NCBI GenBank assembly: GCA_021776235.1
Contig: JAJFGG010000129.1
Coordinates: forward strand, 1 to 51,135
DNA length: 51,135 nt
Reading direction: 5' to 3'
DNA from: Alphaproteobacteria bacterium
GTDB lineage: Bacteria > Pseudomonadota > Alphaproteobacteria > GCA-2731375
Below are positions 1 through 8,388 of this stretch, piece by piece (within the stretch, counting starts at the first letter, position 1; each line of letters starts with the position of its first letter). The notes beneath the pieces are model-generated. The model searched no databases. It was not told the origin of the DNA and saw nothing but the letters and a program-made list of their open reading frames with translations. A program made the position numbers and the translations under genes.

Positions 1-125
1 CGCATATCTACACGCTCGGCAGCCTCGGCAATAAAATGTGCAAGATCATCATCGGCCACCCAATCCTTAAGATCAGGCGGCAGAAGCATCCATTGCGAGC
101 GGTCATAAGAGCGAAAATTAGGCAT
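1..125 (-). mobile_element. IS1182-family transposase, N-terminal fragment cut by the window edge
   Basis: Reading leftward from an ATG at 125, the translation begins MPNFRSYDRSQWMLLPPDLK and continues DWVADDDLAHFI. This is the typical opening of IS1182-type transposases (transposase InsH N-terminal/DUF772 domain), which start with a Tyr-Asp-Arg-Ser-Gln motif, then Leu-Pro-Pro-Asp-Leu and an AHFI segment. About 41 codons are present before the window ends, so the DDE catalytic core cannot be seen and it is not known whether the element is intact. The right end of the element should lie between 125 and the hairpins at 191-290. Family assignment is by memory of the motif. Confidence 0.72.
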
Positions 126-190
126 CCAGAATCATAGCAGAGCAGACCAGAATTACAGCTTAAAACACGCTCAAATCCGACAGACTGCTA

Positions 191-215
191 GAGCATGTTC
201 TCTTAAAACATGCTC
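191..215. repeat. Inverted repeat next to the IS fragment
   Basis: GAGCATGTT at 191-199 is matched exactly by its reverse complement AACATGCTC at 207-215, with a 7-base loop. It sits between the transposase start and the nitroreductase 3' end and may belong to the end of the insertion sequence or to an unrelated intergenic repeat. Confidence 0.6.
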
Positions 216-229
216 AAACTCTTAAGAAA

Positions 230-290
230 AGAGCAATTGAACCAATCACTTGGGTCGCAATTGCGACTCCAATTAATTGAAAATTGCTCT
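230..290 (-). terminator. Long hairpin after the nitroreductase gene, possible terminator
   Basis: AGAGCAATT at 230-238 pairs with AATTGCTCT at 282-290. The centre holds a perfect palindrome, GTCGCAATTGCGAC (254-267). Read leftward, the outer stem is followed by a T-rich run (TTTTCTT), as expected for a factor-independent terminator. It begins inside the stop codon of the nitroreductase gene. The structure is long and imperfect, so it could equally be an intergenic repeat acting as a terminator. Confidence 0.5.
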
Positions 291-1128
291 AATCAAGGCA
301 AAAGCCATGGCGGCGCAAATAGGCCGCCAGATCGTCCCGTTCCCGCACGGAAACCTGACGGGTTTTGTCCTCCGACCAGCCATAGAAGTCCGGTTTGCCA
401 TATTCCACCGTCATCCGTTGTTTTTCCGGCGGGATTGTATAGATACCATTGCGCCGTTGATCGTAAGCATCGATTTGTTCCGGCAGTTGGCTGTCGTCAT
501 ACTGATCCGTATGAACGACCATTTCCGGCGGCAGACGGGTCGAGGTAAAACCAGGATGCGCGGGATGGCCCAGGCACATGCCGGCAACGGGGAAAACATA
601 CTCGGGCAGGTTGGTGATTTCGGCAATACGGTCAATATGGTTACGGACCACACTGATTGGGCAGCAACCCAGCCCGGCGGCTTCGGCGGCGGTAATGAAA
701 TTCTGCATAGCCAGGGCCGTATCGACGGCGGCGTTCAAAAAGGCATCCAGATGATCGTTGGCAAATTGGTGTTCGCGAAGTTGGCACAATTTGCGAATGC
801 GCCGGGAATCGCCACAAAACAGCAGGAATACCGGGCAGGTACCGATCCAGCCCATTTCCGGCATCAATTCAGCAATGGCGCGCCGCTTGCCCGGATCCTG
901 TACCCGGATGATGGCGCTCTGCTGCAAATCCGACTTGGCCGGCGCAGAGAGCGCACAGGCATACAGCAGATTCAAGGTTTCCTCGGCGACCGGATCATCC
1001 AGAAATCGACGATGGGTACGGTGCGACAGCAACGCTGCCAGAACTTCATTTCCCGGCCCCGCGTCGACTTCCGCCACGTCAAATTCCATGCCAAATCGTT
1101 TTGCCGCAAGATCCGCCAATTTGCCCAT
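289..1128 (-). CDS. Nitroreductase-family oxidoreductase
   Basis: This 279-residue protein resembles the NfsA/FRP branch of the nitroreductase family, FMN enzymes that use NAD(P)H to reduce nitro compounds, quinones or flavins in the cytoplasm. The N-terminal part carries SHRTHRRFLDD, the usual FMN-phosphate-binding SRRSxR-like segment, followed by LLYACALSAPAKSDLQ. The middle part has a hydrophobic dimerisation region (VDTALAMQNFITAAEAAGLG), and GMCLGHP lies near residue 190. The chosen start at 1128 is preceded by GGAG at a good distance. An upstream in-frame extension would run through the divergent hydrolase gene. Start codons of the two divergent genes are only about 15 bases apart, so each promoter must lie within the other gene. 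Substrate is unknown. Confidence 0.85.
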   Translation of the reverse strand: MGKLADLAAKRFGMEFDVAEVDAGPGNEVLAALLSHRTHRRFLDDPVAEETLNLLYACALSAPAKSDLQQSAIIRVQDPGKRRAIAELMPEMGWIGTCPVFLLFCGDSRRIRKLCQLREHQFANDHLDAFLNAAVDTALAMQNFITAAEAAGLGCCPISVVRNHIDRIAEITNLPEYVFPVAGMCLGHPAHPGFTSTRLPPEMVVHTDQYDDSQLPEQIDAYDQRRNGIYTIPPEKQRMTVEYGKPDFYGWSEDKTRQVSVRERDDLAAYLRRHGFCLD

Positions 1129-1143
1129 AATCCCTACTCCATA

Positions 1144-2133
1144 ATGTTGTCCATGCCGATACATCTTAAGCCATTTGCCGCTGTCTTGTGTTGCCTTGTC
1201 GCCCTTGCCGCTTGCGCCCCCAGGGTACAGGATTTCCAGCCCGGCCTGATGGCGGCGAAAATCCAGGACGATAATTTTGTCAGCGAGGACGGCAAAGTAT
1301 TGCCCCTGCGCGTTTGGCCGGCCCGGGACGGTCCCAGGGCGGTGCTGGTCGCCTTGCACGGTTTCAACATGTACAGCGCCTATTTTGCCGAACCGGCGAC
1401 GTGGTGGGCCGGGCACGGCATCATTACCTATGCTTATGATCAGCGCGGCTTTGGCGCCGCGCCGGACGCCCGGATATGGGGCGGCGCCAGCGCCATGGCC
1501 TCAGATGTCAGGGCGCTGCTGGCCCTGCTGGCAAAGCGCCACCCCGGCCTTCCCATCTATCTACTGGGCGAAAGCATGGGCGCTGCGGTCGCCATACTGG
1601 CCATGACCGGGTCGCCGGCGGGAGCGCCGCGGGCGGAAGCCGCAGGCGTCATACTGGTTGCCCCCGGCCTGTGGGGTGGACAGTCCATGCACCCGATACT
1701 GCGTTTTGGCCTTTGGTTATCGGCCCATACCATGCCCTGGAATACCGCTACCGGTAGCGGCCTGAAGCGCCGAGCCTCCGACAACGTTGACATGCTGCGG
1801 GCCCTGGGGCGCGACAAACTGATCATCCGCCGTACCCGCGTCGACGCAATTTATGGGGTGACACAATTGATGGGACGGGCCTTTGACGCTGCGCCAGGTT
1901 TGCAGCAACCGGCCCTGATATTGTATGGCGAACGGGATGAAATCGTGCCGGCCGCACCCATTCACCAAAGCATAGCCAGACTGCCAAAACCACCGGAATT
2001 CGTCCTTTATCCGGAGGGCTGGCACATGCTGTTGCGGGATTTGCAGGCCGAGGTCGTCTGGGGCGACATTGCGGCCTGGATTCAAGATCCCGCCGCCGCG
2101 CTGCCGTCTCGAGCCCGGCAGCTATCGCGGTAA
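1144..2133 (+). CDS. Lipoprotein alpha/beta hydrolase (lysophospholipase-like)
   Basis: The product has 329 residues and starts with a lipoprotein signal peptide (hydrophobic stretch ending LVALAAC). It is therefore probably lipid-anchored outside the inner membrane. The body is a serine hydrolase of the monoacylglycerol lipase/lysophospholipase type. Visible features are the oxyanion segment ALHGFNMYS, the nucleophile elbow GESMG, the acid loop GERDEIVP and the catalytic His in GWHML. Substrate is not predictable. The reading frame is open far upstream through the nitroreductase gene, but that extension lacks coding character. An alternative ATG lies three codons downstream at 1153. No clear Shine-Dalgarno sequence precedes either start. 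Confidence 0.85.
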   Translation: MLSMPIHLKPFAAVLCCLVALAACAPRVQDFQPGLMAAKIQDDNFVSEDGKVLPLRVWPARDGPRAVLVALHGFNMYSAYFAEPATWWAGHGIITYAYDQRGFGAAPDARIWGGASAMASDVRALLALLAKRHPGLPIYLLGESMGAAVAILAMTGSPAGAPRAEAAGVILVAPGLWGGQSMHPILRFGLWLSAHTMPWNTATGSGLKRRASDNVDMLRALGRDKLIIRRTRVDAIYGVTQLMGRAFDAAPGLQQPALILYGERDEIVPAAPIHQSIARLPKPPEFVLYPEGWHMLLRDLQAEVVWGDIAAWIQDPAAALPSRARQLSR

Positions 2134-2160
2134 GCGCGTATTAACGCCCATGCGCTAATA

Positions 2161-2173
2161 CCAAGGTCCTTGG
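2161..2173. repeat. Short perfect palindrome in the intergenic region
   Basis: CCAAGGTCCTTGG is a 13-base palindrome downstream of the hydrolase gene, preceded by TAATA. The sequence TAATACCAA here also resembles the outer end of the inverted-repeat element at 39004-39264, so this may be a solo end or a related short repeat. Confidence 0.4.
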
Positions 2174-2200
2174 AATGCCATAAGCGGGAGATTGCTACCA

Positions 2201-2464
2201 ATGACCCATTTTTTAGTGACCGATGACAAGCCGGACGGCCACCGCCTGGAAGAAATCCTCGTGATGGTGCGCGGTGATCTCATAAAACGGGCCGTTCTTA
2301 TCGTCGATGACGATCGCCCGGAGGCCCGAAAAGTGCTGGCCAACAACGTCCAGATCATGTCCATGCTGACCGAATGCATTGCCCTGGCCGAAGAAAATAC
2401 CGCGGTTCTGGGCAAGGCTTTCGGCCCCAGCCGCAGCGGCAAGCCGCGAATTGGCAGCGTTTAG
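2201..2464 (+). CDS. Small conserved protein of unknown function
   Basis: An 87-residue acidic, soluble, helix-rich protein beginning MTHFLVTDDKPDG. There is no signal peptide, no membrane segment and no cysteine. The pattern (LEEILVMVRGDLIKR, then DDRPEARKVLANN) gives the impression of a conserved alphaproteobacterial hypothetical family, but I cannot name a function. The ATG at 2201 is chosen over a TTG at 2192 because the GGGAG at 2186-2190 is well spaced only for the ATG. It stands alone, 100 bases ahead of the sarcosine operon and on the same strand. The opposite strand is also open here, but its translation is less protein-like. Confidence 0.65.
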   Translation: MTHFLVTDDKPDGHRLEEILVMVRGDLIKRAVLIVDDDRPEARKVLANNVQIMSMLTECIALAEENTAVLGKAFGPSRSGKPRIGSV

Positions 2465-2564
2465 CATCCTGAGTCAGAAGTATGCAACCCATATTGGTCA
2501 TTTGGATCAGCCATCGTAAACTGTCCCCACGACATCACGTGGCACAGGGGATAGCAGATACACC

Positions 2565-3941
2565 ATGGCCGATCTTATCGAACAATTGCGCGGCATCGTC
2601 GGCGACAAAGGTCTCGTCTTAAACGAGGATCTGGCCGGCCGGGGCGCCGGTTATCGTCATCCGGATAAAACGCTCGTGGCCAAGGTGCTGGTTCGTCCCG
2701 GCAGCACGGAAGAAGTCTCGCAAATCCTGAAATTGTGTAACGGCGCCGGCCAGCCGGTGGTCAGCCAGGGCGGCTTGACCGGACTGGTTGATGGCAATAT
2801 TGCCGCGCCGGACGAAGTTATTCTCAGCCTGGAGCGGATGCGCGAGTTTGAGGAGATCGACCACGCCTCCGCCACCATGACCATACAGGCAGGCGCTACC
2901 TTGCAAAGCGTACAGGAGGCCGCCGACGATGCCGGTTTCTTCTTCCCGCTGGATCTTGGCGGCCGTGGCTCCGCCACCTTGGGCGGCAATATTTCCACCA
3001 ATGCAGGTGGCAATCGGGTGCTGCGCTATGGCATGGCCCGCGACATGGTTTTGGGATTGGAAGCAGTTCAGGCGGACGGCACCGTGTTGAGCTCTTTGAA
3101 CAAGATCATCAAGGACAATGCCGGCTATAATCTGAAGCACATGTTTATTGGCAGCGAAGGCACGCTGGGTGTTGTCACCCGGCTGGTTCTGCGGCTGCGG
3201 CCCAAGCCCGCGAGCCAGCAGACCGCCTATCTGGCGCTGGATGAATTCGACAAATTGCCGCAATTGCTGAATTTTTGTAACAGCCGCTCCGGTGGCTGCC
3301 TCTCGGCTTTCGAGGTGATGTGGCGGGACTATTTTGAGCTGGTGCTCTCCACGCCGGGGGCGGCCCAGCCCTTACCGGCGGACTATCCGTTCTACGTCTT
3401 GATGGAAGTCATGGGTGGAGACCCGGAAGCCGATGCCGATAGATTCCAAGACATGCTGGCGGATGCCCTGGAAAAAGGCCTGCTGGTCGACGCCGTGATC
3501 GCCAAATCCGAAGGCGAACGGCAGGCCATGTGGGCCTTGCGTGATGACGTCGAAAGCCTGCGCCGCTGGGGTCCGACCGTCGGCTTTGACGTGGGTCTGC
3601 CCATCGCCGCCATGCCTGATTACCTGGAAGAGATCGATCAACCCATCCTGGCCCGATGGCCCGAACGCCGGCGCGCCGTATTCGGCCATCTGGGCGATGG
3701 CAACCTGCATATCGCCTATGCGGTGGGCGAAAACGGAGCCGATACAAAAAAGATCATCGACGACGCCGTCTATCTGCCGTTGGCCAGCCGCGGCGGCTCG
3801 GTCTCGGCAGAACATGGCATCGGCCTGTCCAAGCGGGATTATCTGGAGGTTTCGCGCAGCGCCGCCGAAATTGGCCTGATGCGTCAGTTGAAGACGATGA
3901 TGGATCCCAACAACATTCTCAACCCCGGCAAAATTTTCTAG
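2565..3941 (+). CDS. FAD-linked oxidase (D-lactate/D-2-hydroxyacid dehydrogenase-like)
   Basis: This 458-residue protein has the two-domain layout of the GlcD/D-2-hydroxyglutarate dehydrogenase family. The N-terminal FAD-binding domain carries RPGSTEEVSQIL, then VVSQGGLTGLVDG and the pyrophosphate-binding region GGNISTNAGGNRVLRYG. The FAD-linked oxidase C-terminal domain carries FGHLGDGNLHIAY, SAEHGIGLSKRDYL and the closing DPNNILNPGKIF. Such enzymes oxidise 2-hydroxy acids and pass electrons to a quinone or flavoprotein. It is 24 bases ahead of sarcosine oxidase beta on the same strand, so it probably leads that operon. Its role may be to handle a hydroxy acid made in the same pathway; this is inference. 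Length is normal for the family. Confidence 0.88.
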   Translation: MADLIEQLRGIVGDKGLVLNEDLAGRGAGYRHPDKTLVAKVLVRPGSTEEVSQILKLCNGAGQPVVSQGGLTGLVDGNIAAPDEVILSLERMREFEEIDHASATMTIQAGATLQSVQEAADDAGFFFPLDLGGRGSATLGGNISTNAGGNRVLRYGMARDMVLGLEAVQADGTVLSSLNKIIKDNAGYNLKHMFIGSEGTLGVVTRLVLRLRPKPASQQTAYLALDEFDKLPQLLNFCNSRSGGCLSAFEVMWRDYFELVLSTPGAAQPLPADYPFYVLMEVMGGDPEADADRFQDMLADALEKGLLVDAVIAKSEGERQAMWALRDDVESLRRWGPTVGFDVGLPIAAMPDYLEEIDQPILARWPERRRAVFGHLGDGNLHIAYAVGENGADTKKIIDDAVYLPLASRGGSVSAEHGIGLSKRDYLEVSRSAAEIGLMRQLKTMMDPNNILNPGKIF

Positions 3942-3965
3942 GGCCGTGTCTTCAAGAGCCGCCCA

Positions 3966-5222
3966 GTGAACCGGTATTCGTTCGCCAGCCTCGTCCGCCA
4001 CGGGATAATGGGTCACCGGGGCTGGAAACCTGCATGGCGCGACCCGGAACCGAAAACCAACTATGACGCCGTTATTGTCGGCGGCGGCGGTCACGGTTTG
4101 GCCAGCGCCTATTACCTGGCCAAGAACCATGGTCTGAACAATGTCGCGGTGCTGGAGAAGGGCTGGCTGGGAGGCGGCAACACAGGCCGCAATACGACAA
4201 TCGTCCGCTCCAACTACCTGTTGGACAGCAATGCAAGGTTTTACGAACATGGCATGAAACTGTGGGAAGGGTTGAGCCGGGATCTGAACTTTAATGTGAT
4301 GTTTTCCCAGCGCGGGGTCATAAATCTGGCGCATTCGAAAGGACAATTGGAAGCCTTTCGCAGGCGCGGCAACGCCATGCGGCTGAACGGCATTGATGCG
4401 GAACTGTTGAACCGCGATGATGTCGCCGCCCTGGTGCCCGGGATGGATGTATCCGGCGATGTCCGCTTTCCGGTCGAGGGCGGTTTGCTGCAACCGCGCG
4501 GTGGGACCGCGCGCCACGATGCGGTGGCCTGGGGCTATGCCCGCGCGGCGGACCGGCGGGGTGTCGACATCATTCAAAACTGTGAAGTCACCGGCATTCG
4601 CCGGGACCACGCCGGCGTTTCCGGTGTGGAAACCAGCCGCGGCTTTATTGCCAGCAAACGGATCGGCCTTGCCGTGGCGGGCCATTCCACACAACTGGCG
4701 GCCATGGCCGGGGTGCGCCTGCCCATCGAATCCCATGTCTTACAGGCCATGGTCAGCGAGCCCGTCAAACCAGTGCTGGATACCGTTGTTACCTTTGGCG
4801 CGGGACATTTGTACGTCAGCCAGTCGGACAAAGGCGAATTGGTCATGGGCGGAGATATTGATGGCTATAACTCCTTTGCCCAGCGCGGCAATCTTCCGGT
4901 GATCGAGCATGTGGCGGCATGCCTATTGGCGCTGTTTCCGCAATTCAGCCGTCTGCGCATTCTGCGCACCTGGGGCGGCATAATGGATATGACCATGGAC
5001 GGCAGCCCGATCATCGGCACCACGCCGGTGCCCGGCCTGTTCCTGAACGGGGGCTGGTGTTACGGCGGCTTCAAGGCGACACCGGCATCCGGCTGGGTGT
5101 TCGCCCATACCATGGCGACCGGTCAACCGCATGCCTTGAATGCGGATCTGTGCCTGGATCGGTTTCACCGGGGCCGGGCACTGGATGAAAAGGGTGCCGG
5201 CCCCAAACCCTGGGCCCATTAG
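3966..5222 (+). CDS. soxB: Sarcosine oxidase, beta subunit
   Basis: The 418-residue beta subunit of heterotetrameric sarcosine oxidase, which oxidatively demethylates sarcosine to glycine. The protein opens with the family-specific stretch before the Rossmann motif VIVGGGGHGLASAYYLA (about residues 36-52), which binds FAD. The segment GGTARHDAVAWG places a His near residue 184, corresponding to the residue that covalently holds FMN in this family. The C-terminus has the GGWCYGGFKATPASGW motif. Start is a GTG at 3966. It is followed after 11 bases by the delta subunit. Gene order beta-delta-alpha-gamma matches the classic operon; the glyA and purU genes often nearby are absent here. Confidence 0.95.
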   Translation: MNRYSFASLVRHGIMGHRGWKPAWRDPEPKTNYDAVIVGGGGHGLASAYYLAKNHGLNNVAVLEKGWLGGGNTGRNTTIVRSNYLLDSNARFYEHGMKLWEGLSRDLNFNVMFSQRGVINLAHSKGQLEAFRRRGNAMRLNGIDAELLNRDDVAALVPGMDVSGDVRFPVEGGLLQPRGGTARHDAVAWGYARAADRRGVDIIQNCEVTGIRRDHAGVSGVETSRGFIASKRIGLAVAGHSTQLAAMAGVRLPIESHVLQAMVSEPVKPVLDTVVTFGAGHLYVSQSDKGELVMGGDIDGYNSFAQRGNLPVIEHVAACLLALFPQFSRLRILRTWGGIMDMTMDGSPIIGTTPVPGLFLNGGWCYGGFKATPASGWVFAHTMATGQPHALNADLCLDRFHRGRALDEKGAGPKPWAH

Positions 5223-5233
5223 GAAAACCTGAC

Positions 5234-5515
5234 ATGTTGTTGATCGATTGCCCCCATTGTGGCCCGCGCGCCCAGACGGAGTTCAGCTATGGCGGCGCCG
5301 CCAATGTTGCCCGGCCACCGGCGCCGGAAGAAACGGACGACGCCGCCTGGATCGAATACCTCTATCTGCGCGATAACGCCAAGGGTCAGCATGACGAACT
5401 GTGGCAGCATATCTTTGGCTGCCGCCGCTGGCTGCAGCTACGCCGGGATGTGATCAGCCACGAAATCATCAGTTGTTCCGAACTGCGACGGCCGCTGGCA
5501 GAGGACGGGCCGTAG
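5234..5515 (+). CDS. soxD: Sarcosine oxidase, delta subunit
   Basis: A 93-residue zinc-binding subunit of heterotetrameric sarcosine oxidase. The four expected zinc ligands are visible: Cys6 and Cys9 in DCPHCG, and His59 and Cys63 in WQHIFGCRRW. The surrounding IEYLYLRDNAKG segment is also typical of the family. It lies between the beta and alpha genes with two-base spacing to alpha, so translation is likely coupled. The subunit has no catalytic role of its own and stabilises the complex. Length and motifs are normal, and no oddity is seen. Confidence 0.95.
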   Translation: MLLIDCPHCGPRAQTEFSYGGAANVARPPAPEETDDAAWIEYLYLRDNAKGQHDELWQHIFGCRRWLQLRRDVISHEIISCSELRRPLAEDGP

Positions 5516-5517
5516 GC

Positions 5518-8388
5518 ATGGCTGACTTTCGCCTGCACAGCGGCGGCCTGATTGATCGGGACAGAAAGATTTCATTCACTTTCGATGGCCGTAGCTATCA
5601 GGGTTATCATGGCGATACCCTTGCCTCGGCCCTGTTGGCGAATGGGGTCCGCCTGGTGGGGCGCAGTTTCAAGTACCATCGCCCCAGGGGCATATACGGG
5701 CTTGGCGGCGAAGAACCCAACGCCCTGGTGCGGCTACGCCAGGGTGCCCGCGCCGAACCAAACATTCGTGCGACGCAGATCGAACTATACGAGGGTCTGG
5801 TCGCCCGCAGCCAAAACAACTGGCCGTCGTTGCGTTGGGACGCTGCCAGTGCCCTGGGCCTGGTTTCGCGATTTTTGCCGGCGGGATTTTATTACAAGAC
5901 CTTCATGTGGCCGAGGCGACTATGGCCCCATTACGAGAATTTTATCCGCCGCATGGCGGGTATGGGGCGCAGCCCGGAGGCACCGGACCCGGACCATTAC
6001 GAAAAATGCCATGGCCACTGCGATGTGCTGGTCATTGGCGGCGGCCCGGCCGGCTTGGCGGCGGCGCTTACCGCCGCGGAAGGTGGCGCCCAAGTCTGGC
6101 TGGCTGATGAAGGCGCGCAGCTTGGCGGCGGTTGCCTAAATGATGGTGATGCATCGGCAGCCCGCGATACCATTGCCGCCCTGGAAAGCCTGGACAACGT
6201 CACCTTGCTGCGGCGCACCAGCGTCTTTGGCAAGTATGACGATCATCTTTATGGCCTGGTGGAACGCACCGGTGATCATCTTGCCAGTCCCGACCTGGGC
6301 ATGCCGCGGCAACGCCTTTGGCATTTGCGGGCAGGGCGGGCCGTGCTGGCCAGCGGGGCCATAGAACGGCCCTTGGTTTTTGCCAACAACGACCGGCCCG
6401 GTGTCATGTTGACCTCGGCGGCCTTGGGTTATCTGCGGACCTACGCCGTACGGCCGGGTAGTCGCGCCGTCATCAACACCAATAATGACAGCGCCTATGG
6501 GGCGGCTGCCATCCTGGCGGCGGGCGGCATTGAGGTTGCGGCGATTGTCGATCATCGGCACATGAAGGAGCGCCGGGAAATACCAGGCGCCGAAATTCTC
6601 CACAACCACGCCATCATTGATACCCGCGGCAAGAAAGGATTGACCGGTGTCACTGTCGCCCAGCTGGATATAAATGGCGATGCGGTTCCCGGTTCAGAGC
6701 GGCAACTCGCCTGTGACCTGCTGTGCCTTTCCGGCGGCTTCACTCCCAGCGTACACCTTTATTCCCAGGCTGGCGGAAAGTTGGCCTTCCGCGAGGATAT
6801 TCAAAGCCTGGTGCCCAAATCCGAAGTACCCGGCATGACGGTCGTTGGCGCTGCCAACGGCGACTTTGGCGAGTCTGAATTCATCGCCGGCGGGGCGGCG
6901 ATGGACCGTCCCGTCTCGTTGCGCAAATTCCGGCGCAAGCAATTCATTGACCTGCAAAATGACGTGACGGCTGCGGATGTAGAGCTGGCGGCGCGGGAGG
7001 GATACCGTTCGGTCGAGCACGTGAAGCGCTACACCACCCTGGGCATGGGCACAGATCAGGGCAAGACCTCCAACCTGAACGGCATTGCGGTTCTGTCCGA
7101 CGCCCTGGACAGGCCGCCGGCCGAAGTGGGTGTTACCACTTATCGCCCGCCCTATACGCCGGTCACCATCGGCGCCCTGGCGGGACGCGATGTGGGTCCC
7201 TTCTTGGCCCCGGACCGGCGCACGCCCATGCAGGAATGCCATGAAAAAGCCGGCGCGGCCTTCGTGCCCGCGGGCCTTTGGCAGCGCCCGCATTATTATC
7301 CCCGGCCCGGTGAAACCATGACCGAAGCGGTCAACCGCGAGGTGCTGGCAGTGCGGCGGAATGTCGGCATCGTCGATGTCTCGACCCTGGGCCGCATCGA
7401 TCTGCATGGGCCGGACGTGGCCGAGTTCTTGAACCGCGTCTATATCAACGGTTTCAAGGCCCTGGCGGTGGGCATGTGCCGCTATGGTGTAATGCTGCGC
7501 GACGACGGTATGATATTTGATGACGGCACTGTCGCCCGCATGGCCGAGACGCATTTTATCATGACCACCACGACCGCCAACGCCGGCCCGGTCATGGCGC
7601 ATCTGGAATTTTATCTACAGGTGGTCTGGCCGGAGTTACGGGTCCACATGACTTCGATTACGGACCAATGGGCCGTGGCGGCGGTAGCGGGTCCTAGGTC
7701 GCGGGACCTACTGGACAGTCTGGACAGTGATATTGCATTCGCCAATCAGGCCATGCCCTTCATGGCCTGGCGTGGCGGCGCCATCGGCGGCATCCCGGCA
7801 CAGGTCTTCCGCATCAGTTTTTCCGGTGAACTGGCCTACGAAATCGCCGTTCCGGCAGACTACGGCCCCGCCATGTGGGAGATGTTGCTGGCCGCGGGCC
7901 AGGAGTTTGACGTCAACCCCTATGGAACCGAGGCGCTGACCACGTTGCGCACCGAAAAAGGCCATTTTGTCATGGGCCCGGAAGCGGACGGTCGTGCCAC
8001 CGCCGACGATATGGGTCTGGGTGCGATGTTGTCGTCCCGCAAGGAATTTGTCGGGCGGCGGTCTTTACGCCTGCCCGGCCTGGCGGGCGGGGACCGCTTG
8101 CACCTGGTTGGCCTGATGCCAGTTGACGGAAGGAGCCAAATTCCGCCGGGGGCGATATTGTTGGACAAGGAAATGGCAGGGCGGGCACCCGACAAGGCGG
8201 GCCACGTCACCACATCGGTGTTTTCCCCCAGCCTGGACAAACCAATCGCCCTGGCCATGGCGCGGAATGGCCGCCAACGTCTGGGCGCCCAGCTTTGGGC
8301 CCATTCGCCCCTGGACAATCGGATCGTCGAGGTGGTGATCACCGACCCGGTCTTCGTCGACCCTATGGGGGAGCGCCTTCGTGCCTGA
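5518..8388 (+). CDS. soxA: Sarcosine oxidase, alpha subunit
   Basis: The 956-residue alpha subunit. The N-terminal region has the 2Fe-2S-ferredoxin-like fold seen in this family (ISFTFDGRSYQGYHGDTLAS), followed by FKYHRPRGIYG. A dinucleotide-binding motif VLVIGGGPAGLAAALTAAEGG starts near residue 170. The C-terminal third is the aminomethyltransferase (GcvT-like) domain, which takes the methylene group from the demethylation to tetrahydrofolate; NREVLAVRRNVGIVDVSTLG marks its start. The ATG at 5518 sits two bases after the delta stop. The gene overlaps the start of gamma by eight bases. Together with beta, delta and gamma it should form the cytoplasmic complex yielding glycine, H2O2 and methylene-THF, or formaldehyde when folate is limiting. 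Confidence 0.95.
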   Translation: MADFRLHSGGLIDRDRKISFTFDGRSYQGYHGDTLASALLANGVRLVGRSFKYHRPRGIYGLGGEEPNALVRLRQGARAEPNIRATQIELYEGLVARSQNNWPSLRWDAASALGLVSRFLPAGFYYKTFMWPRRLWPHYENFIRRMAGMGRSPEAPDPDHYEKCHGHCDVLVIGGGPAGLAAALTAAEGGAQVWLADEGAQLGGGCLNDGDASAARDTIAALESLDNVTLLRRTSVFGKYDDHLYGLVERTGDHLASPDLGMPRQRLWHLRAGRAVLASGAIERPLVFANNDRPGVMLTSAALGYLRTYAVRPGSRAVINTNNDSAYGAAAILAAGGIEVAAIVDHRHMKERREIPGAEILHNHAIIDTRGKKGLTGVTVAQLDINGDAVPGSERQLACDLLCLSGGFTPSVHLYSQAGGKLAFREDIQSLVPKSEVPGMTVVGAANGDFGESEFIAGGAAMDRPVSLRKFRRKQFIDLQNDVTAADVELAAREGYRSVEHVKRYTTLGMGTDQGKTSNLNGIAVLSDALDRPPAEVGVTTYRPPYTPVTIGALAGRDVGPFLAPDRRTPMQECHEKAGAAFVPAGLWQRPHYYPRPGETMTEAVNREVLAVRRNVGIVDVSTLGRIDLHGPDVAEFLNRVYINGFKALAVGMCRYGVMLRDDGMIFDDGTVARMAETHFIMTTTTANAGPVMAHLEFYLQVVWPELRVHMTSITDQWAVAAVAGPRSRDLLDSLDSDIAFANQAMPFMAWRGGAIGGIPAQVFRISFSGELAYEIAVPADYGPAMWEMLLAAGQEFDVNPYGTEALTTLRTEKGHFVMGPEADGRATADDMGLGAMLSSRKEFVGRRSLRLPGLAGGDRLHLVGLMPVDGRSQIPPGAILLDKEMAGRAPDKAGHVTTSVFSPSLDKPIALAMARNGRQRLGAQLWAHSPLDNRIVEVVITDPVFVDPMGERLRA

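Noticed and set aside
277-1143. Rightward open frame preceding the lipoprotein hydrolase
   Set aside because: It is the antisense of the nitroreductase gene, and the lipoprotein signal peptide marks the real start near 1144.
2465-2564. Possible glycine riboswitch before the sarcosine operon
   Set aside because: I looked for paired conserved stems in the 100-base leader and saw none.
3372-4736. Long leftward open frame opposite the FAD oxidase and sarcosine oxidase beta genes
   Set aside because: Product lacks motifs and is compositionally a shadow of GC-rich genes on the plus strand.
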